NCBI RefSeq assembly: GCF_934202865.1
Contig: NZ_CAKPYL010000026.1
Span: 1-17,029, forward strand
Direction: 5' to 3'
DNA: 17,029 bases
Source of the DNA: an uncultured Fenollaria sp.
Lineage (GTDB): Bacteria; Bacillota; Clostridia; Tissierellales; Peptoniphilaceae
The translations under genes and the position numbers were made by a program. Of the stretch, positions 1 to 8,517 are shown piece after piece. The first letter of the stretch is position 1. Each line of letters begins with the position of its first letter. The notes under the pieces were generated by a model. That model was not told where the DNA came from. It saw only the letters and a program-made list of their open reading frames with translations, and searched no databases.

Positions 1-431
1 GAAAGATAGGCATTGCATCAGATCACGGAGGATTTGAACTAAAGGAAAAATTAAAGAGCTACCTTAATGAAAAAGGTATTGAAGTCGTTGATTATGGAAC
101 TGATTCAACTGAGTCGGTTGACTACCCAGTATTTGGCAAGAAGGCTGCTAACGGTGTAATTGCAGGCGAAGTAGAAAAGGCTGTCGTTATCTGCGGCACT
201 GGCATAGGCATTTCACTTGCTGCGAACAAGGTAGAAGGCATCAGATGCGCTCTTTGCACTAACGAATACATGGCGAAGATGTCTAGAAATCATAACGACG
301 CGAACATGTTAGCTCTTGGCGCAAGAGTAATCGGTGATGAGCTTGCTAAGTCTATACTTGATACATTTTTAGCGGAAGAATTTTTAGCAGGAAGACATAA
401 AAGAAGAGTCGATTTAATCGAAAATTGTTAG
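1..431 (+). CDS. rpiB: Ribose-5-phosphate isomerase B, 5' end cut by the window edge
   Basis: This enzyme interconverts ribose-5-phosphate and ribulose-5-phosphate in the cytosolic pentose phosphate pathway; some family members act on allose- or galactose-6-phosphate. The reading frame begins at base 3 with the N-terminal motif KIGIASDHGG, so only about one residue and the start codon are missing. The catalytic-cysteine loop VVICGTGIGIS and the downstream SRNHNDANML segment (conserved His/Asn) are both present, and the C-terminal RRVDLIE is typical. The TAG stop at 429-431 overlaps the AGGAGG ribosome binding site of upp, which starts 9 nt later, so the two genes are almost certainly co-transcribed. 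The family is clear. Isomerase rather than hexose-phosphate specificity is inferred from the lone lacB-less context and the upp neighbour. Confidence 0.95.
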   Translation, partial: KIGIASDHGGFELKEKLKSYLNEKGIEVVDYGTDSTESVDYPVFGKKAANGVIAGEVEKAVVICGTGIGISLAANKVEGIRCALCTNEYMAKMSRNHNDANMLALGARVIGDELAKSILDTFLAEEFLAGRHKRRVDLIENC

Positions 432-1064
<633 letters not shown>

Positions 1065-1073
1065 GTGAATTAA

Positions 1074-2099
1074 TTGAGGAGAATATATTTTGCGGCTTTT
1101 GTAAGCTTGGTCCTTGGATTAATACTTACTAAGCTTCAAATACGCTTGTCTAAGAAATTCGGTTTCATCGACGTACCAAAGGATCAAAGACGTATGCATA
1201 CTGATTCCATCCCGACTTGCGGGGGCTTTGCTATGTATTTCGCAATCTTTATCCCATATATGATACTATATAAATTTACGCCAAGGAACACAGCCATATT
1301 CATAGGTGCGACTATCATCATGCTATCTGGCTTCTACGATGACATGCATGACCTTAAACCAAAATACAAGGTACTATTTCAGCTATTAGCTGGACTTGTA
1401 GTATATTTCTTAGGCAATATAAGGATAATGAACATAGGTAACCCATTTATTGATAATAATTTGTTATCGCTTGGCTACCTATCGCTTCCAGCAACGCTAT
1501 TTTGGATAGTGGCTGTTACAAACATCATAAATTTAATAGATGGGCTCGACGGCCTAGCAGGAGGCGTTGTCTTTATCTCGTCAATGACTTTAGCCGTGGT
1601 ATCGGTTTCGTATGAACAGTACTCGCTGACAGCTTTATGCCTATGTGTCGGCTTTAGCTACTTAGCCTTTTTAAAATATAATTTTGCTCCGGCAAAGATA
1701 TTCATGGGCGATACGGGTGCTTTGCTCGCTGGCTTTATGCTATCGGTCATTACTATACAAGGAGCGATGAAGGCAGTTGCAGCCATTGGTATCATAGTAC
1801 CAATCATGATACTTGGCCTACCTGTCTTTGATACGACATTTGCAATGATTAGAAGGCTTCTTAGCGGCAGGTCCATCGCCTCGGCGGACAAGGGACACCT
1901 GCACCACAGACTCTTAAGAAAGTATTCGACTAAGAAGACGGTTTTGATACTATATACGATATCAGCTATATTCTCAATATTTGGCATACTTGTGATGAAG
2001 CTTAGAAATACTGTTTCGGTACTTATTTCAGGAATTATATTTATGATAATAGTTTTTTTAGCATACAAGATTGGATTATTTAAGGATGGTGAAAATTGA
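1074..2099 (+). CDS. tagO: Undecaprenyl-phosphate GlcNAc-1-phosphate transferase (TagO/WecA type)
   Basis: This polytopic membrane enzyme transfers GlcNAc-1-phosphate from UDP-GlcNAc to undecaprenyl phosphate, the first step of teichoic acid or other wall polysaccharide synthesis. Family motifs occur in order: DVPKDQRRMH (33-42), the Asp-Asp pair FYDDMHDLKPKYK (D89/D90, Mg/substrate), NIINLIDGLDGLAGG (150-164), FMGDTGA (210-216) and GHLHHRL (274-280). Hydrophobic helices fill the rest of the 341 residues. The start is TTG: an in-frame TAA lies immediately upstream and AGGTGA sits 5 nt before it, so no earlier start is possible. Its stop overlaps the TTG start of the epimerase gene by 4 nt (TTGA). 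The next gene makes UDP-ManNAc, which supports a wall-polymer role over MraY, whose motifs differ. Confidence 0.93.
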   Translation: MRRIYFAAFVSLVLGLILTKLQIRLSKKFGFIDVPKDQRRMHTDSIPTCGGFAMYFAIFIPYMILYKFTPRNTAIFIGATIIMLSGFYDDMHDLKPKYKVLFQLLAGLVVYFLGNIRIMNIGNPFIDNNLLSLGYLSLPATLFWIVAVTNIINLIDGLDGLAGGVVFISSMTLAVVSVSYEQYSLTALCLCVGFSYLAFLKYNFAPAKIFMGDTGALLAGFMLSVITIQGAMKAVAAIGIIVPIMILGLPVFDTTFAMIRRLLSGRSIASADKGHLHHRLLRKYSTKKTVLILYTISAIFSIFGILVMKLRNTVSVLISGIIFMIIVFLAYKIGLFKDGEN

Positions 2100-3202
2100 A
2101 AGCTTTAGTAATATTTGGAACAAGACCTGAAGGTATAAAGATGGCGCCTATTATTAAGGAGCTTAAAAATGCTGATGGTGTTGAACTTGTAACGTGTATA
2201 ACGAGTCAACACAGAGAGCTTTTGGACTCGGTAATAAAGGTTTTTGATTTAGAAATTGATTATGATTTGAATATATTTGAAAAGGGACAGACTTTGACTG
2301 ATATAACTGTAAGGTCACTAAAGGGACTTGAAGAAGTTATCAAGAAGGAAAAGCCTGATGTTGTTTTGGTTCAAGGGGACACTACAACTGTGTTTGCAGG
2401 AGCACTTGAGGCTTTTTATAATGGCGTTAAGATAGGCCACGTTGAGGCGGGCCTACGAAGTGGCAATATTTTAAGCCCCTTCCCAGAGGAAGCGAACAGG
2501 AAGCTAACTGGCATCATGACTGACTTTCATTTCTGCCCAACACAAAGGGCGAAGGAAAACCTTATCAAAGAAGGCTACGATATGGATAAGCTTTACATAA
2601 CTGGTAACACTGTTATCGACGCACTTTTGATGACAGCTGATAAGGTTGATTCATTTACAAGAGATGATCTTAAGAAGATAGATTTGAGTAAAAAGCTAAT
2701 TCTTCTTACTTCACACAGAAGAGAGAACCAAGGCGAGCCTATGGAAAACATCTTCGGAGCTGTTAGAAGGATTGCTGATGAATTTAGTGATGTGAACATA
2801 GTCTTTCCTATGCACCCAAATCCAAGAGTTAGGGAGCTTGCGAAGAAGCATTTAGATGGAGCTAGTAATGTAATTTTAACTGAGCCAGTTGAGTATGAAG
2901 ACATGGCTTATATACTTAAACATGCCTACATGGTAGTCACTGATTCAGGTGGACTGCAAGAGGAGGCGCCTGCGCTTGGCGTACCAGTTCTTGTTGTTAG
3001 ACGCGAGACTGAAAGGCCAGAAGGCATTGAGTATGGCACTGCAAAGCTTGTCGGAACTGAGTTTGATAGCGTTTATAATAATATGAAGACGCTATTAACA
3101 GACAAAGATGAGTATATGAAGATGCATAAGGCCATCAACCCATATGGCGACGGCAATAGCGCCAAGATGATTAAAGATATATTGATAAGAGAGGTAAAGT
3201 AA
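2096..3202 (+). CDS. wecB: UDP-N-acetylglucosamine 2-epimerase (non-hydrolysing)
   Basis: WecB/MnaA interconverts UDP-GlcNAc and UDP-ManNAc in the cytosol, supplying ManNAc for linkage units or capsule/teichoic polymers. The 368 residues carry the family's GT-B fold signatures: GTRPEGIKMAP (8-18), QGDTTTV with D95, GHVEAGLRSGN (114-124) with E117, PFPEEANR (129-136), SHRRENQG (206-213, H207) and DSGGLQEEAPALG (283-295). These include the catalytic Asp, Glu and His positions of the family. The start is TTG at 2096, sharing bases with the tagO TGA, with a purine-rich GGATGGTGA just upstream. The stop overlaps the ychF ATG by one base (TAATG). The gene is also called mnaA in Gram-positive bacteria. 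Coupled translation with tagO keeps the two wall-precursor enzymes together. Confidence 0.96.
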   Translation: MKALVIFGTRPEGIKMAPIIKELKNADGVELVTCITSQHRELLDSVIKVFDLEIDYDLNIFEKGQTLTDITVRSLKGLEEVIKKEKPDVVLVQGDTTTVFAGALEAFYNGVKIGHVEAGLRSGNILSPFPEEANRKLTGIMTDFHFCPTQRAKENLIKEGYDMDKLYITGNTVIDALLMTADKVDSFTRDDLKKIDLSKKLILLTSHRRENQGEPMENIFGAVRRIADEFSDVNIVFPMHPNPRVRELAKKHLDGASNVILTEPVEYEDMAYILKHAYMVVTDSGGLQEEAPALGVPVLVVRRETERPEGIEYGTAKLVGTEFDSVYNNMKTLLTDKDEYMKMHKAINPYGDGNSAKMIKDILIREVK

Positions 3203-4299
3203 TGAAATTAGGTATAGTAGGACTACCAAACGTTGGTAAGTCAACACTTTTTAACGCCGTGACAAAGGCGGGAGCAGAGGTAGCTAACTACCCATTCTGC
3301 ACCATAGACCCCAATGTCGGTGTTGTTGAAGTGCCAGATGAGAGACTAAAAATATTAACAGATGTAAATAAATCGAAAAAAACGATTCCAGCTGTAATTG
3401 AGTTTTATGATATAGCTGGTCTTGTTAAGGGCGCATCAAAGGGCGAGGGCCTTGGCAATAAGTTCTTATCGCATATAAGGGAAGTCGAAGCCATAGTCCA
3501 CGTGTTAAGAGTTTTTGAAGACGAAAACATTGTCCATGTCGATGGAAACATAGACCCAATCAGAGATATAGAGACTATAAACCTAGAACTTATCTTCTCT
3601 GACTTGGATATGGTTGATGCGAGAATACAAAAACTTACAAAGCAAGTGAAAGGTGACAAGTCTTTACAAGCTGAACTTGATTTATTAAATGAAGTGAAAA
3701 AGGTTCTTGAACAAGGCAAGTCAGCGAGAGTGCTTGAGCTTAATGACGATCAAAAGGCTATGCTTAGAGGCTTTAATTTACTTAGCTTAAAACCTATAAT
3801 CTACGTTTTAAATGTATCTGAAGACGACTATATCAATGATTTAAAGGATAATAAATACGTTGACAAGCTTAGAGAATACGCTGAAGCAGAAGGCTCTGAG
3901 ATAGTTCCTATCTCTGTTAAGATTGAAGAAGAGATGAGTGAGCTTGATGATGAAGAGAGAAAAGCCTTTCTTGAAGATATGGGAATAAAAGAGTCAGGTC
4001 TAGATAGACTTATCAGAAAGAGCTATAAGCTACTTGGTCTAATGAGCTTCTTGACAACTGGTGAAGACGAGACAAGAGCGTGGACTATTAAGAAGGGCAC
4101 TAAAGCCGTTGACGCAGCAGCTAAGATACACTCGGACATCGCTAGAGGCTTTATACGCGCGGAAGTTGTTAGCTACGATGACCTTGTAGCCAATGATATG
4201 TCCATGAACAAAGTGAAAGAGAAGGGCCTTATGAGGCTAGAAGGCAAGGACTATATTATGCAAGAAGGAGATATAGTTTACTTCAGGTTTAATGTATAA
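3202..4299 (+). CDS. ychF: Redox-responsive OBG-family ATPase YchF
   Basis: YchF is a cytosolic P-loop protein of the Obg family that prefers ATP, binds ribosomes and is linked to oxidative-stress control of translation. The 365 residues match the usual 363-366. Visible are the Walker A GLPNVGKST (7-15), the switch region NYPFCTIDPNVG, DIAGLVKGASKGEGLGNKFL (G3 region), NVSE in place of the GTP-specifying NKxD (the hallmark of ATP preference), and a C-terminal TGS domain starting around TGEDETRAWTIKKGTKA. A coiled-coil insertion occupies roughly 130-200. The ATG overlaps the wecB stop by one base and the gene's own stop overlaps the next ATG the same way, so translation is tightly coupled. Function is shared housekeeping rather than specific to wall synthesis. 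Confidence 0.97.
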   Translation: MKLGIVGLPNVGKSTLFNAVTKAGAEVANYPFCTIDPNVGVVEVPDERLKILTDVNKSKKTIPAVIEFYDIAGLVKGASKGEGLGNKFLSHIREVEAIVHVLRVFEDENIVHVDGNIDPIRDIETINLELIFSDLDMVDARIQKLTKQVKGDKSLQAELDLLNEVKKVLEQGKSARVLELNDDQKAMLRGFNLLSLKPIIYVLNVSEDDYINDLKDNKYVDKLREYAEAEGSEIVPISVKIEEEMSELDDEERKAFLEDMGIKESGLDRLIRKSYKLLGLMSFLTTGEDETRAWTIKKGTKAVDAAAKIHSDIARGFIRAEVVSYDDLVANDMSMNKVKEKGLMRLEGKDYIMQEGDIVYFRFNV

Positions 4300-5228
4300 T
4301 GAAAATTTTAGAATATGATGAAAAATTAACTTTTAAGTCAAAGTACTACGATGAGGAAGCTGTTTTTCTTGATATTGAAACGACAGGACTTAGCCCCATG
4401 AGAAGCTTTATCTACCTCATCGGGCTAGTTTTTATTGACTTAAAAGAGATGACAATGCATATAACGCAGCTAATAGCTGAGAATAAAGATGAGGAAGAAG
4501 AAATTCTTAAGCTAATGAAGGAGAGGCTTAAGGGCTACAAGACAGTCGTTACTTATAACGGCAACTCCTTTGATCTGCCTTTCATTGTGAAGAGGTCCGA
4601 GCGTTATGGCATAGAGTCCATAGACATGGACTCCTTTGATATGTATGAAAAACTTAGATTACACAAGGACACGCTAAATCTTGATGGACTTAAGCAAAAA
4701 AATATCGAGAAAAAGCTTGGAATCATTAGAGAAGATCGCTACAACGGCGGCGAGTGCATCAATTTTTACAAAGACTACGCGAAGAACAAAAATCAAGAAA
4801 GTTTCGATAGATTCGTCCTTCATAATTACGACGACCTATTATATATGCCGGCAACCATGTCTATACTGGACCTCTTGGACGAGAAGATTACCATAGACAT
4901 AGACGGACGCAAATACAAATTCGATAAGCATAGCATAAAAAAAGATCTTTTGATGATTGACTTTACTACCGATATGGGTATTAATACTTATGTAGAGGAA
5001 ACAGGCTACCTCATTGAAGAGGACGAGGGACGTAGGCATCTTGAGTTCACGCTAAAGACGGGCTACATGAAGGACGCACGCAAGGTAAAGTACCTTGAGA
5101 AGAGCTCCTTAGCTAGCTTAAGTCACGAGGACTTCGACGGCGAAGATTTACTTGAGGAAGGCATCGTTCCTATACGCATACAAAATAAATTATTTATTCG
5201 AAATATAATTAAATTAGGTAGTATTTAG
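4299..5228 (+). CDS. YprB-like RNase H-fold (DEDD) exonuclease domain protein
   Basis: The protein resembles the YprB/RNase_H_2 family, predicted 3'-5' exonucleases that act on nucleic acid in the cytosol. DEDD-type metal ligands are visible: D25 and E27 in FLDIETTGL, D92 in TYNGNSFDLPF, and Y177 with D178/D179 in LHNYDDLLYM. The core spans about residues 20-195. The last 110 residues (from about 200) contain an Asp/Glu-rich region with no motif I recognise; it may be the family's C-terminal extension. The ATG shares a base with the ychF stop. The TAG stop overlaps the AGGAGG of the glutaredoxin gene 11 nt downstream. The catalytic fold is fairly sure; the substrate (RNA, DNA or a repair intermediate) is unknown. 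Confidence 0.8.
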   Translation: MKILEYDEKLTFKSKYYDEEAVFLDIETTGLSPMRSFIYLIGLVFIDLKEMTMHITQLIAENKDEEEEILKLMKERLKGYKTVVTYNGNSFDLPFIVKRSERYGIESIDMDSFDMYEKLRLHKDTLNLDGLKQKNIEKKLGIIREDRYNGGECINFYKDYAKNKNQESFDRFVLHNYDDLLYMPATMSILDLLDEKITIDIDGRKYKFDKHSIKKDLLMIDFTTDMGINTYVEETGYLIEEDEGRRHLEFTLKTGYMKDARKVKYLEKSSLASLSHEDFDGEDLLEEGIVPIRIQNKLFIRNIIKLGSI

Positions 5229-5239
5229 GAGGTAATTAG

Positions 5240-5473
5240 ATGAAATTAGAACTTTATTACAAGGCTGAGTGCCCATTTTGTCAAAAGGTATTAAACTACA
5301 TGATGGACAATTGTCAAATCAAGGGTGTTGAAATGCTTGACATTAAGAAAGGCAATAACAACGAAGACTTAATCAAGAGAGGCGGCAAGGACCAAGTACC
5401 ATGCCTATTCATTGATGGCAAGCCGCTTTACGAATCAGACGATATAATTAAATATTTCAAAGAAAATTTTTAG
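5240..5473 (+). CDS. Glutaredoxin-like thiol-disulfide protein, 77 aa
   Basis: This is a minimal thioredoxin-fold protein. The redox motif CPFC is at residues 11-14 after a first beta strand (LELYYK), the cis-proline loop QVPCLFIDG follows near 52-60, and a final helix begins SDDIIKYF. This matches glutaredoxins and the N-terminal domain of glutathione S-transferases. It probably reduces disulfides or mixed disulfides in the cytosol; many Clostridia lack glutathione, so the electron donor is unclear. An AGGAGG ribosome binding site overlaps the preceding stop, and the dipeptidase gene follows 11 nt after its TAG. The extra Cys in QVPC, directly after the cis-proline, and Cys25 could add redox sites. 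Specific partner unknown. Confidence 0.85.
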   Translation: MKLELYYKAECPFCQKVLNYMMDNCQIKGVEMLDIKKGNNNEDLIKRGGKDQVPCLFIDGKPLYESDDIIKYFKENF

Positions 5474-5484
5474 GAGGTAAAATT

Positions 5485-6915
5485 ATGGACTACAAAGATT
5501 TACCAGCACAAGAGGTTTTTCATTGGTTTAAAGAGATTAACCAAATCCCAAGAGGATCAGGCGACGAAAAGAGAATTTCTGATTTTCTATACAATTGGGC
5601 TAAAGGAAGAAATTTAGACGTTTGGCAAGATAAGGCGCTAAACATCGTTATACACAAAGCAGCTACTAAGGGCTATGAAAATGCTCCAAAGGTTATTTTA
5701 CAAGGACATATGGATATGGTTTGCGAAAAAGGTTTAGATAGCGACCATGATTTCTCTAAAGATCCAATTGAAATGATAGTTGACGGAGACTATCTAAGAG
5801 CAAATGACACAACACTTGGCGCTGACGATGGCATAGCAGTTGCTATGGCACTTGCAGTACTTGATGCAGACGACATTGAGCACCCAGCCATCGAAGCAGT
5901 GTTCACAACAGCTGAAGAAACATCCATGGTCGGAGCAGTAAACTTAACTAATGAGCACCTAAGCGGCGATTACCTATTCAATATTGACTCTGAAGAAGAA
6001 GGTATATTCTTATCATCAAGCTCAGGCGGTGTTAATAGTGAATCAAAATTCGAAGTTGAATTTGAAGACAATAGCGAAGCAGCTCTAGAAATCAGCTTAA
6101 AGGGCTTTACTGGCGGTCACAGCGGTATGGAAATCATTAAGCAAAGAGCAAACGCTATCAAAGTTTTAGCTAGATTATTAAATGAATGTAACTGCGAAAA
6201 ACTAAGATTAGTTTCAATAGAAGGCGGTACTAAGCATAACGCCATCGCCAATGTAGCTAAGGCTACTATAGTTCATACAGACTACGCTAAAGTTAAAGAT
6301 GCGATGAATGAATTATTTAATCACATCAAAAAGGATTATCACGTAGAAGACCCTAATATGAGCCTTGAATTTAATGAAGTAAAAGCTGAAAAGGTCATGA
6401 CTAAGAAGGACACAAACAGAATTATTAACTTCTTAATGCTTGCTCCACACGGCGTTATCTACATGTCAAAGGACATAGAAGGCCTTGTAATGACAAGCTG
6501 TAACGCAGCTATATTAAGAACTGAAGGAAATAATGTAAACTATCTATGCTCAATCAGAAGCTCATCAGACGCAGCTCTAGTTGAAGTAAGAGAACAAGTT
6601 AGAATCATGACTGAAGTACTTGGCGGCAAAGTTGAATTATCAGAAGCATATCCTTCATGGGAATTCGATGAAGACCCAGTACTAAGAGATTTAGTAGCAA
6701 AGGTTTATAAAGAAGTTACAGGCAAAGACGCAGAAGTAAGCGCTATACACGCAGGACTTGAATGCGGTCTACTAAAACAAATTCTACCAGATACTAAGAT
6801 GATAAGCTTTGGACCAAACATCTACGACGTTCATACTAATAGAGAACACCTAGATATCGAGTCTACAGCTAGAATGTGGGAATTTTTAAAGGCGTTATTA
6901 AAATCTGTAAAATAG
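5485..6915 (+). CDS. pepD: Aminoacyl-histidine dipeptidase (PepD, M20C family)
   Basis: PepD is a cytosolic zinc dipeptidase that cleaves Xaa-His and other dipeptides, recycling peptide nitrogen. The 476-residue length is close to the usual 480-490. The two-metal site is intact: H75 and D77 in QGHMDMV, D114/D115 in LGADDGIAV, the general base pair E144/E145 in TAEETSMVG, and HAGLECG (422-428). The lid/dimerisation domain runs from about 200 to 380 and includes the GGHSGMEI segment (H212). The ATG follows a strong TAGGAGGTAAAATT ribosome binding site that overlaps the glutaredoxin stop. This is the last gene of the long plus-strand unit and is followed by a perfect terminator hairpin after 76 nt of featureless AT-rich sequence. 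Confidence 0.95.
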   Translation: MDYKDLPAQEVFHWFKEINQIPRGSGDEKRISDFLYNWAKGRNLDVWQDKALNIVIHKAATKGYENAPKVILQGHMDMVCEKGLDSDHDFSKDPIEMIVDGDYLRANDTTLGADDGIAVAMALAVLDADDIEHPAIEAVFTTAEETSMVGAVNLTNEHLSGDYLFNIDSEEEGIFLSSSSGGVNSESKFEVEFEDNSEAALEISLKGFTGGHSGMEIIKQRANAIKVLARLLNECNCEKLRLVSIEGGTKHNAIANVAKATIVHTDYAKVKDAMNELFNHIKKDYHVEDPNMSLEFNEVKAEKVMTKKDTNRIINFLMLAPHGVIYMSKDIEGLVMTSCNAAILRTEGNNVNYLCSIRSSSDAALVEVREQVRIMTEVLGGKVELSEAYPSWEFDEDPVLRDLVAKVYKEVTGKDAEVSAIHAGLECGLLKQILPDTKMISFGPNIYDVHTNREHLDIESTARMWEFLKALLKSVK

Positions 6916-6991
6916 TTTCTTTGAAATAAGCAGGGTAGATTTATAGAAAAATATTTACTACAGAATAATTTCAATAAAACATAAACATATG

Positions 6992-7027
6992 AAAGAAATG
7001 CACTTCATCAACGAAGTGCATTTCTTT
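6992..7027. terminator. Bidirectional intrinsic terminator between pepD and the AI-2E-family gene
   Basis: A perfect 15-bp inverted repeat (AAAGAAATGCACTTC / its complement) has a 6-nt loop ATCAAC. The arms end in T-rich sequence on the plus strand (TTTCTTTTAT) and equally on the minus strand. It lies between two convergent genes, 76 nt after pepD and 8 nt after the minus-strand stop, so it can end both transcripts. Confidence 0.9.
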
Positions 7028-7035
7028 TATCTAAA

Positions 7036-8178
7036 CTATTTTGTTTTTATATCAATACCTTTTTGCTTAAGCCTCTTATTTTTATATATAGTAAGCAGCT
7101 CATATATAGTTGAGAATAGCGGAACGAAAAGTATCATGCCAATGACGCCAAATAGTGCGCCGCCGACAGTAATCGCTACGATAACAAACATCGCAGGTAA
7201 GCCGACCTTGTTGCCAACTATCCTTGGATAAGTAACGTTACCATCAAATTGTTGCAATACTACTATATATACTATAAACATCAAAGCCTTGAATGGTGAT
7301 TGTAAAAGTATTAGCAGTGCGCCGGTGAAAACACCGATGTAGGCACCTAGTATTGGTATTAAAGCGCCGAGCCCCATAATTATGGATATAGCTGGAGCAA
7401 ATGGGAATCTAAAGATTAGCATACCGACAAAGCACATTGCGCCAAAGACAAGTGCTTCAATGAATTGGCCAGTGAAGAAATTGTAGAAGTTTTCAAAGAT
7501 AATCTTACCAAGCTTGACAAGCTTGTCAGCCCATCTCTCAGGTAAAGTTGCGTATAGAAGCTCCTTAGACTTTCTAGATAGGTCCTCCTTAGAGATTAAA
7601 GCATATATCGCGAATACAAAGCCCATTAAGACACCGAATAAAGTGTTTAGTACAGAGCCAACCCTTGACACAATAGTGTTAAACAAGTCAGTGTTAGCAT
7701 TTTTGATATAGTCGATTAGAGCTTTTTGAGCGCTATTGATATTAATCTTTGAGAATATTTCGTGAATGTTCTCTTCATACTCCTTAAGTATAGGTATCTT
7801 AACAAGTTGATCCTCAAATTGAGGGAGCTTTTCGACTACACTTATTAGTGAGGCTTGCACCCTTGGTCCAACGATGTATATAAGTAAGAATATGATTAGC
7901 GCGATAAGTAGTAAAGTCAGAAGCATGCAGACAGCACGCTTGCCGCCTTTTTTCTTCGGCTGCCACTTTTTAAATATCTTCTCCTCAAATAATTTCAGTG
8001 GTATATTTAGTATAAAGGCAACAAAGCCACCCGCCAAGAACGGAGTTAGTATACCTAAGAAAATATTGAAGTATGACCAAAGTGAATTAAGATTTGCCAG
8101 AGCGATATATAAAATGACACCAAAGGCGACTATCTTAAAATAAAAGTGCAAAGACTCTTTACTATATTTATCATCCAT
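7036..8178 (-). CDS. AI-2E family transporter (PerM/TqsA/YtvI-like membrane protein)
   Basis: This is a 380-residue polytopic membrane protein of the AI-2E/UPF0118 family. Predicted membrane segments are near 14-30, 35-58, 83-103, 176-196, 240-256, 262-290, 296-309 and 329-356, with a charged soluble region at about 105-165. The family's conserved C-terminal region is clear: PAISIIMGLGALIPILGAYIG-like sequence, then PRIVGNKVGLPAM and GGALFGVIGMILFVPL. Members export small solutes; TqsA is linked to AI-2 release, and others act as Na+/H+ antiporters or are uncharacterised. The substrate here cannot be inferred. The ATG follows an AAGGGGG ribosome binding site and a consensus promoter of its own, so it is a single-gene unit convergent with pepD. 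Confidence 0.88.
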   Translation of the reverse strand: MDDKYSKESLHFYFKIVAFGVILYIALANLNSLWSYFNIFLGILTPFLAGGFVAFILNIPLKLFEEKIFKKWQPKKKGGKRAVCMLLTLLLIALIIFLLIYIVGPRVQASLISVVEKLPQFEDQLVKIPILKEYEENIHEIFSKININSAQKALIDYIKNANTDLFNTIVSRVGSVLNTLFGVLMGFVFAIYALISKEDLSRKSKELLYATLPERWADKLVKLGKIIFENFYNFFTGQFIEALVFGAMCFVGMLIFRFPFAPAISIIMGLGALIPILGAYIGVFTGALLILLQSPFKALMFIVYIVVLQQFDGNVTYPRIVGNKVGLPAMFVIVAITVGGALFGVIGMILFVPLFSTIYELLTIYKNKRLKQKGIDIKTK

Positions 8179-8200
8179 AATTATGCCCCCTTATAAGTTA

Positions 8201-8229
8201 ATTATACAATACAAGTGGAGCTAATTCAA
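8201..8229 (-). promoter_or_regulatory. Promoter of the AI-2E-family gene
   Basis: On the minus strand, TTGAAT (8224-8229) and TATAAT (8201-8206) are separated by exactly 17 bp, a near-consensus sigma-A promoter. The predicted start near 8194 leaves a leader of about 16 nt that holds only the AAGGGGG ribosome binding site. Confidence 0.75.
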
Positions 8230-8290
8230 TACAAAATTAAAATTTACCTAAACTTTACACGTACTTAACCACAAAAGATGCGATATGCCT

Positions 8291-8296
8291 TATAAT
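8291..8296 (+). promoter_or_regulatory. -10 box of the small transcription unit
   Basis: A perfect TATAAT lies 43 nt before the small ORF and points rightward, divergent from the AI-2E gene promoter. No good -35 stands at 16-18 bp (the nearest sequence is around TTAACC, 20 bp upstream), so the promoter is either weak, activator-dependent or fortuitous. Confidence 0.45.
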
Positions 8297-8338
8297 ATAA
8301 GTGTAGGAATTTTCAAATTAATCAAAGGAGTGTGTTGA

Positions 8339-8431
8339 ATGAAATTAAAGTCATTAGCGTTTTCTTTTACTAAGTATCCCTATATCTACAAGAAAGCGGA
8401 CAAAATACACTTCAAGAAACCTCCAAATTAA
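8339..8431 (+). CDS. Putative 30-residue basic peptide in a self-contained unit
   Basis: An ATG follows AAAGGAGTG at good spacing (about 8 nt) and opens a 30-codon frame ending in TAA. The peptide begins MKLKSLAFSF and ends KKPPN. It has eight Lys, no Arg, only one acidic residue, and an aromatic-rich middle (TKYPYIYKK), so it is strongly basic with a short amphipathic or hydrophobic start. The frame sits between a TATAAT box and a terminator hairpin that starts 11 nt after its stop. I do not recognise the peptide. It could be a small regulatory, membrane-associated or toxin-like peptide, or the transcript could be an sRNA with incidental coding potential. The good ribosome binding site favours translation. 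Confidence 0.4.
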   Translation: MKLKSLAFSFTKYPYIYKKADKIHFKKPPN

Positions 8432-8441
8432 AATTTACCCG

Positions 8442-8472
8442 GAAAGATAGGCTCGAAAGAGTCTTTCTTTTT
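8442..8472 (+). terminator. Terminator of the small transcription unit
   Basis: The hairpin has a GAAA tetraloop (8455-8458) and a stem of about 12 bp with one G-T wobble and one T-T mismatch. A CTTTCTTTTT tract runs through its 3' arm. It lies just after the 30-codon ORF and ahead of the separate dinB hairpin, so it belongs to the rightward transcript. Confidence 0.65.
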
Positions 8473-8476
8473 GCAA

Positions 8477-8513
8477 AAAAATATCCGTAGGGTCCATAGC
8501 CCACGGATATTTT
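8477..8513 (-). terminator. Terminator of the Y-family polymerase gene
   Basis: The arms AAAATATCCGT-GGG and CCC-ACGGATATTTT pair with one bulged A (8489) and a 7-nt loop. On the minus strand the hairpin is followed by seven T residues. It begins 5 nt after the polymerase stop codon and could also back up the adjacent rightward terminator. Confidence 0.85.
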
Positions 8514-8517
8514 CATA

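Noticed and set aside
1658..2068. 136-codon minus-strand frame opposite tagO
   Set aside because: Shadow of the membrane-protein gene; its hydrophobic look comes from the complementary codons and no motif is visible.
6916..6991. Small gene or RNA between pepD and its terminator
   Set aside because: Only AT-rich sequence without a ribosome binding site, promoter or stable fold is seen.
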